Made by a program: the position numbers and the translations under genes. This document shows positions 8,931-16,110 of a DNA stretch of 64,000 bases, in pieces (the first letter of the stretch is position 1; each line of letters starts with the position of its first letter). The notes beneath the pieces are model-generated. The model was not told the origin of the DNA. It did no database searches and was given only the letters and a program-made list of their open reading frames with translations. The stretch comes from Dechloromonas sp. ZY10 (GTDB taxonomy: Bacteria; Pseudomonadota; Gammaproteobacteria; Burkholderiales; Rhodocyclaceae), in contig NZ_CP144212.1 of NCBI RefSeq assembly GCF_041378895.1, positions 1,163,501-1,227,500 on the forward strand, in the 5' to 3' direction.

Positions 8931-9308
8931 TCAGTCGGCAGCCTCCAGAATCTCGGTATCGGCGGGATCGTAGGCCGGGCTGCAGCAGCACAGGAGGCGA
9001 AGTTCCATCGGCCAGGTGTTGTGCAGGCGGTGAGGTGTTCCGGGGGGGATCAGTACGGTATCGCCGGGGCCAACCGCAAAGCTTTGCTCGCCAAGGGTCA
9101 TCGTGCCCTGGCCGGCGAGGAAGTGGTAGATTTCCTCGCTGTTCCGGTGGCGGTGCAAGGCGGTGCGGCGGCCGGAGTACACCGTGGCTTCGGCCAGACT
9201 TTGCTGCCGGTTCCCATGGTGTCTGGGATGTAGCAGTTCGCGGATTTCAGAGCCGTCCTCGGTGATGAAAGGCTGGGTGTCGTTGTATTTGTGCAGAGGG
9301 AGCGTCAT
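8931..9308 (-). CDS. Small cupin-domain protein
   Basis: This is a single-domain cupin of 125 residues. Motif 1 reads ALHRHRNSEEIYHFLAGQG and supplies two His and a Glu. Motif 2 reads VGPGDTVLIPPGTPHRL and supplies the last His, so the metal site looks complete. Family members include mannose-6-phosphate isomerase-like and dioxygenase-like proteins, and the substrate cannot be told. It lies downstream of a strong terminator hairpin that separates it from the HDOD gene, so it is probably transcribed alone. A Cys-Cys-Cys run near residue 107 is unusual. Confidence 0.75.
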   Translation of the reverse strand: MTLPLHKYNDTQPFITEDGSEIRELLHPRHHGNRQQSLAEATVYSGRRTALHRHRNSEEIYHFLAGQGTMTLGEQSFAVGPGDTVLIPPGTPHRLHNTWPMELRLLCCCSPAYDPADTEILEAAD

Positions 9309-9325
9309 GGTGCGCTGAGGGGAGG

Positions 9326-9364
9326 CCGGAAAAGCCGATTTTCGCCGAAAATCGGCTTTTCCGG
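9326..9364. terminator. 39-bp perfect palindrome, terminator of the HDOD gene
   Basis: A 19-bp arm (CCGGAAAAGCCGATTTTCG) is repeated inverted around a single central C. It lies between the stop of the HDOD gene and the cupin start, and the A/T-rich ends serve as T-tracts on either strand. It is directly followed by CAGTTGACCGTGGCA, a variant of the dispersed GTCGACCGTG repeat. Confidence 0.8.
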
Positions 9365-9385
9365 CAGTTGACCGTGGCAGCGAGG

Positions 9386-10675
9386 CTACAGGGTTTGCAG
9401 CATCTCCTGCGTGGCTGCTTCGATTTCGGGAAGCAGTTCCGCGTAGGCCTCATCGAGGTCGGCCGCATTCCAATCGGGGTTCTTGTCAAGCATTCCCGCC
9501 TGGCCGCCACCTGCGATGTGGTTGGCGGCATGGACGACATCGGCCAGCGACAGTGGGCGCGGTGGTAGTGGGCGTGGCTGGTCGTGATCGCCGACGGCCG
9601 TGACGATGTGCTCGGGCATCCCAAGTGCAGCAAGCAGGGTCTGGCCGATACTCTCGTGCCACTCGAAAACCAGGTACTTGACGGTGTCCGGGCGAATTCG
9701 CAGTTCTTCGTACTGGGCGGCGCGATAGATCATGTAAAAGGCCCCGAGGTCATGCACCAGGCCGGCCAGTTGTGCATCTTCGGGACTGATTGCCGTCAGC
9801 CGGCGGGCAATGACCCGGGCAGCGCAGGCGCTGCGCACCGAATGCTCCCACAGGTGGCGGGTCACTTCGCCAAAACTGACCAGATGGCGTGACAGCATGA
9901 ACTGCTGCATGGCGATGCCCATCACGATGCTGCGTACGGCATTGACCCCAAGGCGGGTGACGGCGCCGCGCAGGTCGAGCACCTTGCTGCCGCCGTAGAT
10001 CGCGCTGTTGGCTTGGCGCAACACTTTCGAAGAGACTAGCGGATCCAGCGAGATCACATTGCTGACGTGATTGAGGGTGAAGTCCGGCTTTTGCAATACC
10101 TCGCGCAGGCGGACGATCAGGTCGAAGCAGGTGGGGAACACGACATCGCCTTCGAGTTCCTTGGCAATGTCTTCGAGCATCTGGAAGCGTTGCTGGGCGA
10201 GGGCAGAGCCCTTCTTGTCGAATTCCGGGGGCAGGGAAATTGCCGGCAGATGTTCGCGAGCGGCGGGTCGGGCCGGCGGAGGTGCTGGTCGACTGCGTTC
10301 AGGGGTCACCCTGGCGGCAGGTGGCGGCAGCGGAGCGACGGTCGGGCGAGGCGGGGTCAGAGGCGGCGATTGGGGCAGCGCTGCCTGCGGGATCGCCGGC
10401 AGCACGCTGGGCACCAACTCGGCGCCGGCAGACGGTGGCTGCGCCGGCGTCGGTCGCAGCAGCCAGAATGCCAGCAGCGCCAGCAGGCAGCCGCCACCGG
10501 CACCAATCATTAGCCGGCTGTTGCGTGCCAGATGGGGCAACAGGCCAGCTTCCGCCAGTTTGCCGAGCAGGGCGTAGCTGATCAGGCTACCGAGCAGGAA
10601 CAGAAGGGGCGGGAGCAGCCAGACCAGTAGCTTGTCGGTGAAGTTTTGCGAAGAGGCGGGAAGCGGCGGGTTCAT
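9386..10675 (-). CDS. Membrane-anchored HDOD-domain protein
   Basis: The protein has about 429 residues, counted from ATG 10673-10675 rather than a TTG four codons earlier. Two hydrophobic helices (about residues 15-40 and 55-77) are followed by a Pro/Ala-rich linker to about 150. An HDOD domain follows (about 170-400), with LNHVSNVISLDPLVSSKVLRQANSAIYG and AQLAGLVHDLGAFYMIY. HDOD proteins are signalling scaffolds related to HD phosphohydrolases, and most are soluble. Anchoring through two helices and a Pro-rich tether is unusual. The gene stands alone, with a palindromic terminator downstream. Confidence 0.8.
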   Translation of the reverse strand: MNPPLPASSQNFTDKLLVWLLPPLLFLLGSLISYALLGKLAEAGLLPHLARNSRLMIGAGGGCLLALLAFWLLRPTPAQPPSAGAELVPSVLPAIPQAALPQSPPLTPPRPTVAPLPPPAARVTPERSRPAPPPARPAAREHLPAISLPPEFDKKGSALAQQRFQMLEDIAKELEGDVVFPTCFDLIVRLREVLQKPDFTLNHVSNVISLDPLVSSKVLRQANSAIYGGSKVLDLRGAVTRLGVNAVRSIVMGIAMQQFMLSRHLVSFGEVTRHLWEHSVRSACAARVIARRLTAISPEDAQLAGLVHDLGAFYMIYRAAQYEELRIRPDTVKYLVFEWHESIGQTLLAALGMPEHIVTAVGDHDQPRPLPPRPLSLADVVHAANHIAGGGQAGMLDKNPDWNAADLDEAYAELLPEIEAATQEMLQTL

Positions 10676-11016
10676 CAGGTACAGCAATCAGGCAAAAAAC
10701 AGTGGGGGCAACGCAGCGGTCGGCGTCGCGAAAATCAGGTGGCGGTCGCTGGCATTTTCCGGCTGGGCGCGCATGGAGAACATCCTCGGTGCCGATACGG
10801 CAAAAAAGAGGCAACTGGTGCGCCAGTTTAGTGCAAATCGGGGCCTCACCAGCCGGGTGACGCAACTTGCCTGTAAACTGCTTTGCTCCCCCGAATGGAT
10901 GGGATGCGCCGGGCGGTGGCGTTGCCGCCAGTCCGGACTGGCCTTTTTGCCGATCCGCCCCTACCATGCCCGGGCTCCCCGTAGTGCGGGGGCGTTTTTT
11001 GCCTGGACCCAGTGAT
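10676..11016. other. Divergent intergenic region with unexplained terminators
   Basis: These 341 bases separate the HDOD gene from rarA, which point away from each other. No convincing protein gene is present. Two plus-strand terminators lie just before rarA, so a short transcript may be made from about 10800 to 10950, perhaps a small RNA. I found no match to 6S, 4.5S or tmRNA signatures. Confidence 0.45.
10927..11000 (+). terminator. Two tandem rho-independent terminators upstream of rarA
   Basis: First hairpin: GCCAGT-CCGG-ACTGGC at 10927-10942, followed by C and five T at 10944-10948. Second: CCCCG-TAGTG-CGGGG at 10977-10991, followed by GCG and six T ending at 11000. Both are oriented for plus-strand transcription although no plus-strand gene precedes them. 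Confidence 0.6.
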
Positions 11017-12363
11017 TTGAGCGACCTGTTTTCCTCTCCTCCCAGTGCGGCCACTGCGGCCGGCGATGCATCTCCAACAGCAGGCGGGGTGCCGCTGGCC
11101 GAACAATTGCGGCCGCAGACCCCGGACGACGTGATCGGCCAGCAGCACCTGCTCGGGCCGGGCAAGCCCTTGCGCCTGGCGTTCGCTTCCGGGCAGCCGC
11201 ACTCGATGATCCTGTGGGGGCCGCCCGGCGTCGGAAAAACCACGCTGGCGCGGATGATGGCGACCCAGTTCAGCTGCGAATTCATCGCCTTGTCGGCCGT
11301 GTTCTCCGGGATCAAGGAAGTCCGCGAAGCGGTTGCCCAGGCGGAAGTCTGGCGGGCACAGGGACGGCGCACCATCCTTTTTGTCGATGAAATCCACCGC
11401 TTCAACAAGGCGCAGCAGGATGGCTTCCTGCCGTTCGTCGAAAGCGGACTGTTTACTTTCATCGGTGCGACCACCGAAAACCCGTCGTTTGAAGTCAATT
11501 CGGCCTTGCTCTCGCGCGCCTCGGTCTATGTCCTGAAGTCGCTTGACGAGGGCGAGATGGGGCAGCTTTTTGACCGCGCCTGTGAGCGGGCGCTGGCCGG
11601 TTTGACGTTCGACGAGGCGGCACGGGCACGGCTGGTCGGCCTTGCCGACGGCGATGCCCGGCGTTTGCTCAACCTGCTCGAACAGGTGCGGACAGCGGCG
11701 CATACCGCCGGCTTGACTACGGTCGACGGGGCTTTCATCGAAGAAACCATGGCGCAGAACCTGCGCCGCTTCGACAAGGGCGGTGATGCCTTCTACGACC
11801 AGATTTCGGCTCTGCACAAGTCGGTACGTGGCTCCAGCCCGGACGGTGCTCTCTACTGGCTGAGTCGCATGCTCGACGGCGGCGCCGATCCGCGCTACCT
11901 GGCCCGCCGCATCGTCCGCATGGCCTGGGAGGACATCGGCCTGGCCGACCCGAGGGCGATGCAGATCGCCAACGACGCGGCGCTGACCTACGAACGCCTC
12001 GGCAGCCCCGAAGGCGAACTGGCCCTGGGGCAGGCGGTGATCTACCTGGCCGTTGCTGCCAAGTCGAACGCCGGTTACAACGCCTACAACCAGGCTCGCG
12101 CCTTTGTCAAACAGGACGGTTCGCGGCCGGTCCCGGTGCACTTGCGCAACGCGCCGACCAAGCTGATGAAGGAACTTGGTTACGGCAAGGCCTACCGTTA
12201 CGCGCACGACGAGCCGGAGGCCTACGCCGCCGGCGAAAGCTATCTGCCCGAGGGCTTGCCCGAGCCGGGCTGGTACCGGCCGACGCCGCGCGGGCTGGAG
12301 GGCAAGATCGGCGAGAAGCTCGCGCACCTGCGCGAACTCGACCGCAAGGCCGGCAAGAAATAG
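11017..12363 (+). CDS. rarA: Replication-associated recombination protein A (AAA+ ATPase)
   Basis: RarA/MgsA is a clamp-loader-like AAA+ ATPase that acts at stalled forks. I chose TTG 11017 because it gives the typical N-terminus (M)SDLFSS; the longer frame to 10867 would run through the two terminators. Walker A is GPPGVGKTT, Walker B is ILFVDEIHRF, sensor 1 is FIGATTENPSF, and the lid and tetramerisation region contain RRLLNLLEQ, RMAWEDIGLADP and YNQARAFV. The protein has 448 residues, normal for the family. The DUF4126 gene follows 15 bp downstream, so they may be cotranscribed. Confidence 0.95.
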   Translation: MSDLFSSPPSAATAAGDASPTAGGVPLAEQLRPQTPDDVIGQQHLLGPGKPLRLAFASGQPHSMILWGPPGVGKTTLARMMATQFSCEFIALSAVFSGIKEVREAVAQAEVWRAQGRRTILFVDEIHRFNKAQQDGFLPFVESGLFTFIGATTENPSFEVNSALLSRASVYVLKSLDEGEMGQLFDRACERALAGLTFDEAARARLVGLADGDARRLLNLLEQVRTAAHTAGLTTVDGAFIEETMAQNLRRFDKGGDAFYDQISALHKSVRGSSPDGALYWLSRMLDGGADPRYLARRIVRMAWEDIGLADPRAMQIANDAALTYERLGSPEGELALGQAVIYLAVAAKSNAGYNAYNQARAFVKQDGSRPVPVHLRNAPTKLMKELGYGKAYRYAHDEPEAYAAGESYLPEGLPEPGWYRPTPRGLEGKIGEKLAHLRELDRKAGKK

Positions 12364-12378
12364 GCTTGGGGTGACCGC

Positions 12379-13029
12379 ATGGACCCGGCGTTCGATCCGC
12401 TTGCCAGTATCGCGCTTTCAGCCGGCCTGGCCTGGGCCAGCGGCTTGCGCCTGTATCTGGTGATTTTTCTGGCCGGCTTGCTGGCGCAAACCGGGCATTT
12501 AACCCTGCCGCCAGCCCTGGCCGTGCTGCGCGAGCCGCTGGTGATCGGTGTCGCCGGCTTTCTTGCCCTGGTCGAGACGATTGCCGACAAGGTGCCGCTG
12601 TTCGACTCCTTCTGGGACAGCCTGCAGACCTGGATCCGGATTCCGGCCGGGGCTTTGCTCGCGGCGCTGGCGGTCGGCGAGACTGGAGGGGCGAGCGGGG
12701 CCGCCTTGAATCTGGCCGCCGGCCTGCTTGGCGGTACGATCACTGCCGGCACTCACTTTGCCAAGGCTGGCGGACGACTGGCGATCAACCTGTCGCCTGA
12801 GCCGGTGTCGAACTGGCTGGCTTCATTCGGCGAAGACAGCATCGTCCTCGGCGGGCTCTGGGCGATGCTGGTCAAGCCCGCGCTCTTCCTCGGTCTGCTG
12901 GCCCTCTTCCTGCTTCTCGCCGGGCTGGCGATCCGCGTTTTCTGGGGCTTGCTTGGCGGCCTGCTGCGCCGCTTGCGGCAAGCACCGGCGGGTGGCCGGT
13001 TTTTCGGCAAATTCCACGGTCGACCGTAA
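12379..13029 (+). CDS. DUF4126 family membrane protein
   Basis: This is an integral membrane protein of 216 residues with about five hydrophobic segments, matching the DUF4126 family by its LAWASGLRLYLVIFLAGL opening and the LNLAAGLLGGTITAGTHFAKAGGR glycine-rich helix. Function unknown. It follows rarA by 15 bp. The last codons (Lys-Phe-His-Gly-Arg-Pro) and the TAA stop are supplied by a copy of the dispersed CACGGTCGACCGT palindrome. The element may therefore have been inserted at, and changed, the C-terminus. Confidence 0.8.
   Translation: MDPAFDPLASIALSAGLAWASGLRLYLVIFLAGLLAQTGHLTLPPALAVLREPLVIGVAGFLALVETIADKVPLFDSFWDSLQTWIRIPAGALLAALAVGETGGASGAALNLAAGLLGGTITAGTHFAKAGGRLAINLSPEPVSNWLASFGEDSIVLGGLWAMLVKPALFLGLLALFLLLAGLAIRVFWGLLGGLLRRLRQAPAGGRFFGKFHGRP
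13015..13028. repeat. GTCGACCGTG-family palindrome at the end of the DUF4126 gene
   Basis: CACGGTCGACCGTA covers the last codons and stop of the DUF4126 gene. It is flanked by CGGCAAATTC and AAAATCGGCCG, which can pair and are followed by TTTTT, so the copy also forms a terminator-like hairpin. Confidence 0.75.
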
Positions 13030-13060
13030 AATCGGCCGTTTTTCACCGTCACGCCTCGCC

Positions 13061-13933
13061 ATGCACCAGCCCTGCCGTACCGAAACCATCGCCATTCGTG
13101 GTTTGCGCTACCAGATTCGCCACTGGGGGGCGGAGGCTGCGCCCAAGGTATTTTTCCTGCATGGCTGGATGGATTCCTCGGCGACTTTCCAGTTCGTTGT
13201 CGATGCCTTGCGCCAGTCCTGGCATGTGATCGCCCCGGACTGGCGAGGCTACGGCGGCAGCGAATGGCTGGGCCGGCCGTACTGGTTTCCTGATTATTAC
13301 GCCGATCTCGACGCGCTGCTGGCGCATTACTCGCCGGTGCTGCCGGCGCAGATCGTCGGGCATAGCATGGGCGCCAATATCGCGGCGACCTACGCGGCGC
13401 TGCGCCCGGCGCGGGTGGCGCGGCTGGCGATGCTCGACTTCCTTGGGCTCAAGCCCGATCCGGCGGTCGATGCGCCCACCCAGCTCGGGCAATGGCTGGA
13501 TGAAATCGGCCGCCGTCCGCGCCTGCGCCACTACCCGGACTGTGCCGCGCTGGCGCGCCAGCTGCGCGCCGCCAATCCCCGCCTGAGTAGCGAGCGGGCC
13601 GATTTTCTTGCGGCCCACGTCAGTTGCCCGACGGCCGAGGGCGGAGTGACGATGGCGTGCGATCCCTGGCACAAGATCGCGGCGCCGACGCTGTACCGGA
13701 TCGACGATGCGCTGGCCGCCTGGCGCAAGATTGAGGCCCCGGTGCTGCAGGTGATTGCTGATGCCGGTTTTGTCCAGATGCGCTTTGGCCGGGAGCCTGC
13801 CGAGAAGCAGCGGCGGCTGGCTGCCTATGCCAAATTGCGCATTGTTGAGATTGCCAATTCCGGCCACAATCTGCAGCACGACCAGCCGGAGGCCGTGGCG
13901 GCCGCCCTTGAGGAATTCCTTTTCCGCGATTGA
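13061..13933 (+). CDS. Alpha/beta-hydrolase
   Basis: The protein has 290 residues starting at ATG 13061 (MHQPCRTETIAIRGLRYQ); the longer frame upstream only shadows the DUF4126 gene. The oxyanion region is FLHGWMDSSATF, the nucleophile elbow is GHSMGAN, and the catalytic His lies in NSGHNLQHDQP. It has no signal peptide, so it is cytoplasmic. It resembles the epoxide hydrolase/haloalkane dehalogenase-like esterase group, and the substrate is unknown. It follows the DUF4126 gene with the palindromic element in between. Confidence 0.85.
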   Translation: MHQPCRTETIAIRGLRYQIRHWGAEAAPKVFFLHGWMDSSATFQFVVDALRQSWHVIAPDWRGYGGSEWLGRPYWFPDYYADLDALLAHYSPVLPAQIVGHSMGANIAATYAALRPARVARLAMLDFLGLKPDPAVDAPTQLGQWLDEIGRRPRLRHYPDCAALARQLRAANPRLSSERADFLAAHVSCPTAEGGVTMACDPWHKIAAPTLYRIDDALAAWRKIEAPVLQVIADAGFVQMRFGREPAEKQRRLAAYAKLRIVEIANSGHNLQHDQPEAVAAALEEFLFRD

Positions 13934-13997
13934 GGGCGCGAACCGAAGCGAAGTTTGCCGGTCGGAGCAACATCGACCGCGTGTTGGGGAGGACGGC

Positions 13998-14423
13998 ATG
14001 GCTGATTTGGATCGGCGCTTCAGTATCGGGATACCAGAAATCGACGCACAGCACGCGCACTGGATCGCCATCATCGAACGGTTTCGTCGTGCGGCGGCCG
14101 GTCACCAGCTTGACCCACAGGGGATCGAGGCGGCCATCACCGCACTGAATGAACTGGTCGCCTACACCCACCAGCATTTTGCCTGCGAGGAAAAGCTGCT
14201 GCAGGCCCATGCTTATCCCCGGCTGGCCGAGCATTGCCGGGCTCACCGCGAGATCGAGCAGCAACTCGACAGCATGCGTAGCGATCTGCTCAATCAGCGA
14301 ACCCGGCGGCTCTCGCTCAAGCTCAACCTGTTTGCCACGATCTGGTTGTTCGAGCATCTGCTCGGCGCCGATGCCGACTACGCCGATTTCTTGCGTGCCA
14401 AAGGTGTGGTCGCGGTCGCTTGA
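13998..14423 (+). CDS. Bacteriohemerythrin
   Basis: This is a single-domain, non-heme di-iron O2-binding protein of 141 residues. The start ATG 13998 follows GGGGAGGA. The ligand set is complete: His19 in IDAQH, His60 and Glu64 in HFACEE, His79 and His83 in EHCRAH, His120 and Asp125 in FEHLLGAD. Such proteins deliver or sense oxygen and are frequent in microaerobic Rhodocyclaceae. No transducer domain is attached. Confidence 0.9.
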   Translation: MADLDRRFSIGIPEIDAQHAHWIAIIERFRRAAAGHQLDPQGIEAAITALNELVAYTHQHFACEEKLLQAHAYPRLAEHCRAHREIEQQLDSMRSDLLNQRTRRLSLKLNLFATIWLFEHLLGADADYADFLRAKGVVAVA

Positions 14424-14497
14424 GCGTGTGTTGTGCCGGTCAGGCGGTCGGCATGGCAGAATGGCGGTCTGCTGACTGCTGTCCACGATCAATTCCG

Positions 14498-15094
14498 ATG
14501 TCTGCGCTACCGCTTGCTCCCGTCGAACTCGCCAAGTCCTATCTGCTGCTCAACCACGGCCCGGTCACGCTGGTTTCCAGTGCTGCCGGCGGTCGCCGCA
14601 ATGTGATGGCGGCAGCGTGGGCAATGCCGCTCGATTTCAATCCGGCCAAGGTCGCGGTGGTGATCGACAAGGCCACCCTGAGCCGCGAACTGATCGAGGC
14701 CAGCGGCGAATTCGTCCTCAATCTTCCCTGCCGGGCAATTGCCGCGCAGGTATTGGCTGCCGGCTCCTTGAGCGGACGCGACTTGCCTGCCGGTGACGAT
14801 AAGCTGGGCCATTGCGGCCTGGCGGCCGAGCCGGGGCGTGCGGTGGCGGCGCCGTTGCTTGCCGGTTGCGTCGGCTGGCTGGAGTGCAGGGTGATTCCCG
14901 AGGCACACAATCAGCAGGCCTACGATCTGTTCATTGGCGAAGTGGTGGCCGCCTGGGCCGATCCGGCGGTGTTCGCCGACGGACGCTGGAATTTCCCCGA
15001 CGCTGACCGGCACACCATTCATTACCGTGCCGGCGGTCATTTCTTTGCTACCGGCGAGGCGTTTTCGCTGCCTGCCGGCAGCGCCGACGATTGA
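14498..15094 (+). CDS. Flavin reductase-like domain protein
   Basis: The protein has 198 residues from ATG 14498. It matches the flavin_reduct (FMN-binding split-barrel) family through HGPVTLVSSAAGGRRNVMAAAW, the DFNPAKVAVVIDKATLSRELI block and EFVLNLP. Members bind FMN and reduce free flavin or act as small oxidoreductases. A longer reading frame to 14420 overlaps the hemerythrin and is unlikely. It is followed 38 bp later by the peptide ABC transporter, but the link is not obvious. Confidence 0.85.
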   Translation: MSALPLAPVELAKSYLLLNHGPVTLVSSAAGGRRNVMAAAWAMPLDFNPAKVAVVIDKATLSRELIEASGEFVLNLPCRAIAAQVLAAGSLSGRDLPAGDDKLGHCGLAAEPGRAVAAPLLAGCVGWLECRVIPEAHNQQAYDLFIGEVVAAWADPAVFADGRWNFPDADRHTIHYRAGGHFFATGEAFSLPAGSADD

Positions 15095-15132
15095 TCCCTG
15101 CCCAGCCGCCCGGCCTGGCCTGACCTGCGTCC

Positions 15133-16110
15133 ATGCTTGCCTACATCGTCCGCCGCTTGCTCTATGCGATCCCGATCCTGATCGGGGTGAACCTGATTAC
15201 CTTCGCGCTGTTTTTCGTCGTCAATACGCCGGATGACATGGCGCGGATGCAGCTCGGGGTCAAACGGGTGACGCCCGAGGCGATGGCGCGCTGGAAAGCC
15301 GAGCGCGGCTACGACAAGCCCTTGTTCGTCAATCCGGCGGCCAGCGGCACCGGAGTGCTTAGCGAAACCATCTTCTTCGAGAAATCGGCTTGCATGTTCG
15401 TCGGCGACTTCGGCCGCGCCGAGGATGGCCGCGATATCGCCCGCGAGATCGGGCAGCGGATGGGCCCGTCGTTGGCGATTGCGCTGCCGACTTTCGTTCT
15501 CGGCCTCTTCGTTGCCATCGCGGTGGCGCTGACCCTGGCTTTCTTCCGCGCCAGCGCGCTCGACTTCTGGGGCGTCGTGCTCTGTGTCGCGCTGATGTCG
15601 ATTTCCGGGCTGTTCTACATCATCGGCGGCCAGTACTTGGTCGCCAAGATCTGGAAACTGGTGCCGATCTCGGGCTACGGCGAGGGCCTCGATGCCTGGC
15701 GCTTCCTGATCCTGCCGGTGGCGATCGGGGTGGTCTCCGGGATCGGTTCGTCGGCCCGCTGGTACCGCAGCATCTTCCTTGAGGAGGTGGGCAAGGATTA
15801 CGTGCGTACCGCCCGCGCCAAAGGCTTGAGCGAAACCGTGGTCTTCTCGCGGCACATCCTCAAGAACGCGCTGATCCCGATCCTGACCGGCGTGGTGGTG
15901 GTGATCCCGCTGCTGTTCATGGGCTCGCTGTTGAGCGAATCCTTCTTCGGCATCCCCGGCTTGGGCAGCTATACCATCGACGCGATCAACGCGCAGGATT
16001 TCGCCGTGGTGCGGGCGATGGTCTTCATCGGTTCGCTGCTCTACATCGTCGGCCTGATCCTCACCGATCTGTCCTACACCCTGGTCGATCCACGGATTCG
16101 ATTCTCATGA
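15133..16110 (+). CDS. Peptide ABC transporter permease, YejB/DppB type
   Basis: The protein has 325 residues with six membrane segments: an N-terminal MLAYIVRRLLYAIPILIGV helix, a periplasmic loop, and a five-helix core. The EAA loop has KDYVRTARAKGLSETVVFSRHILKNALIPI. The long loop between helices 1 and 2 (about 100 residues) matches the YejB subgroup. It overlaps the next gene by 4 bp. With the next two genes it forms an inner-membrane importer for oligopeptides or peptide-like molecules. Confidence 0.9.
   Translation: MLAYIVRRLLYAIPILIGVNLITFALFFVVNTPDDMARMQLGVKRVTPEAMARWKAERGYDKPLFVNPAASGTGVLSETIFFEKSACMFVGDFGRAEDGRDIAREIGQRMGPSLAIALPTFVLGLFVAIAVALTLAFFRASALDFWGVVLCVALMSISGLFYIIGGQYLVAKIWKLVPISGYGEGLDAWRFLILPVAIGVVSGIGSSARWYRSIFLEEVGKDYVRTARAKGLSETVVFSRHILKNALIPILTGVVVVIPLLFMGSLLSESFFGIPGLGSYTIDAINAQDFAVVRAMVFIGSLLYIVGLILTDLSYTLVDPRIRFS

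Noticed and set aside
10688..10930. 6S, 4.5S or tmRNA gene before rarA
   Set aside because: None of the conserved signatures I know, such as the SRP GGTCAGGTCCGGAAGG loop, is present.
10587..12327. Long open frames on the minus strand opposite rarA
   Set aside because: They are shadows of the high-GC rarA gene; rarA has complete AAA+ motifs and the opposite frames have no recognisable family content.
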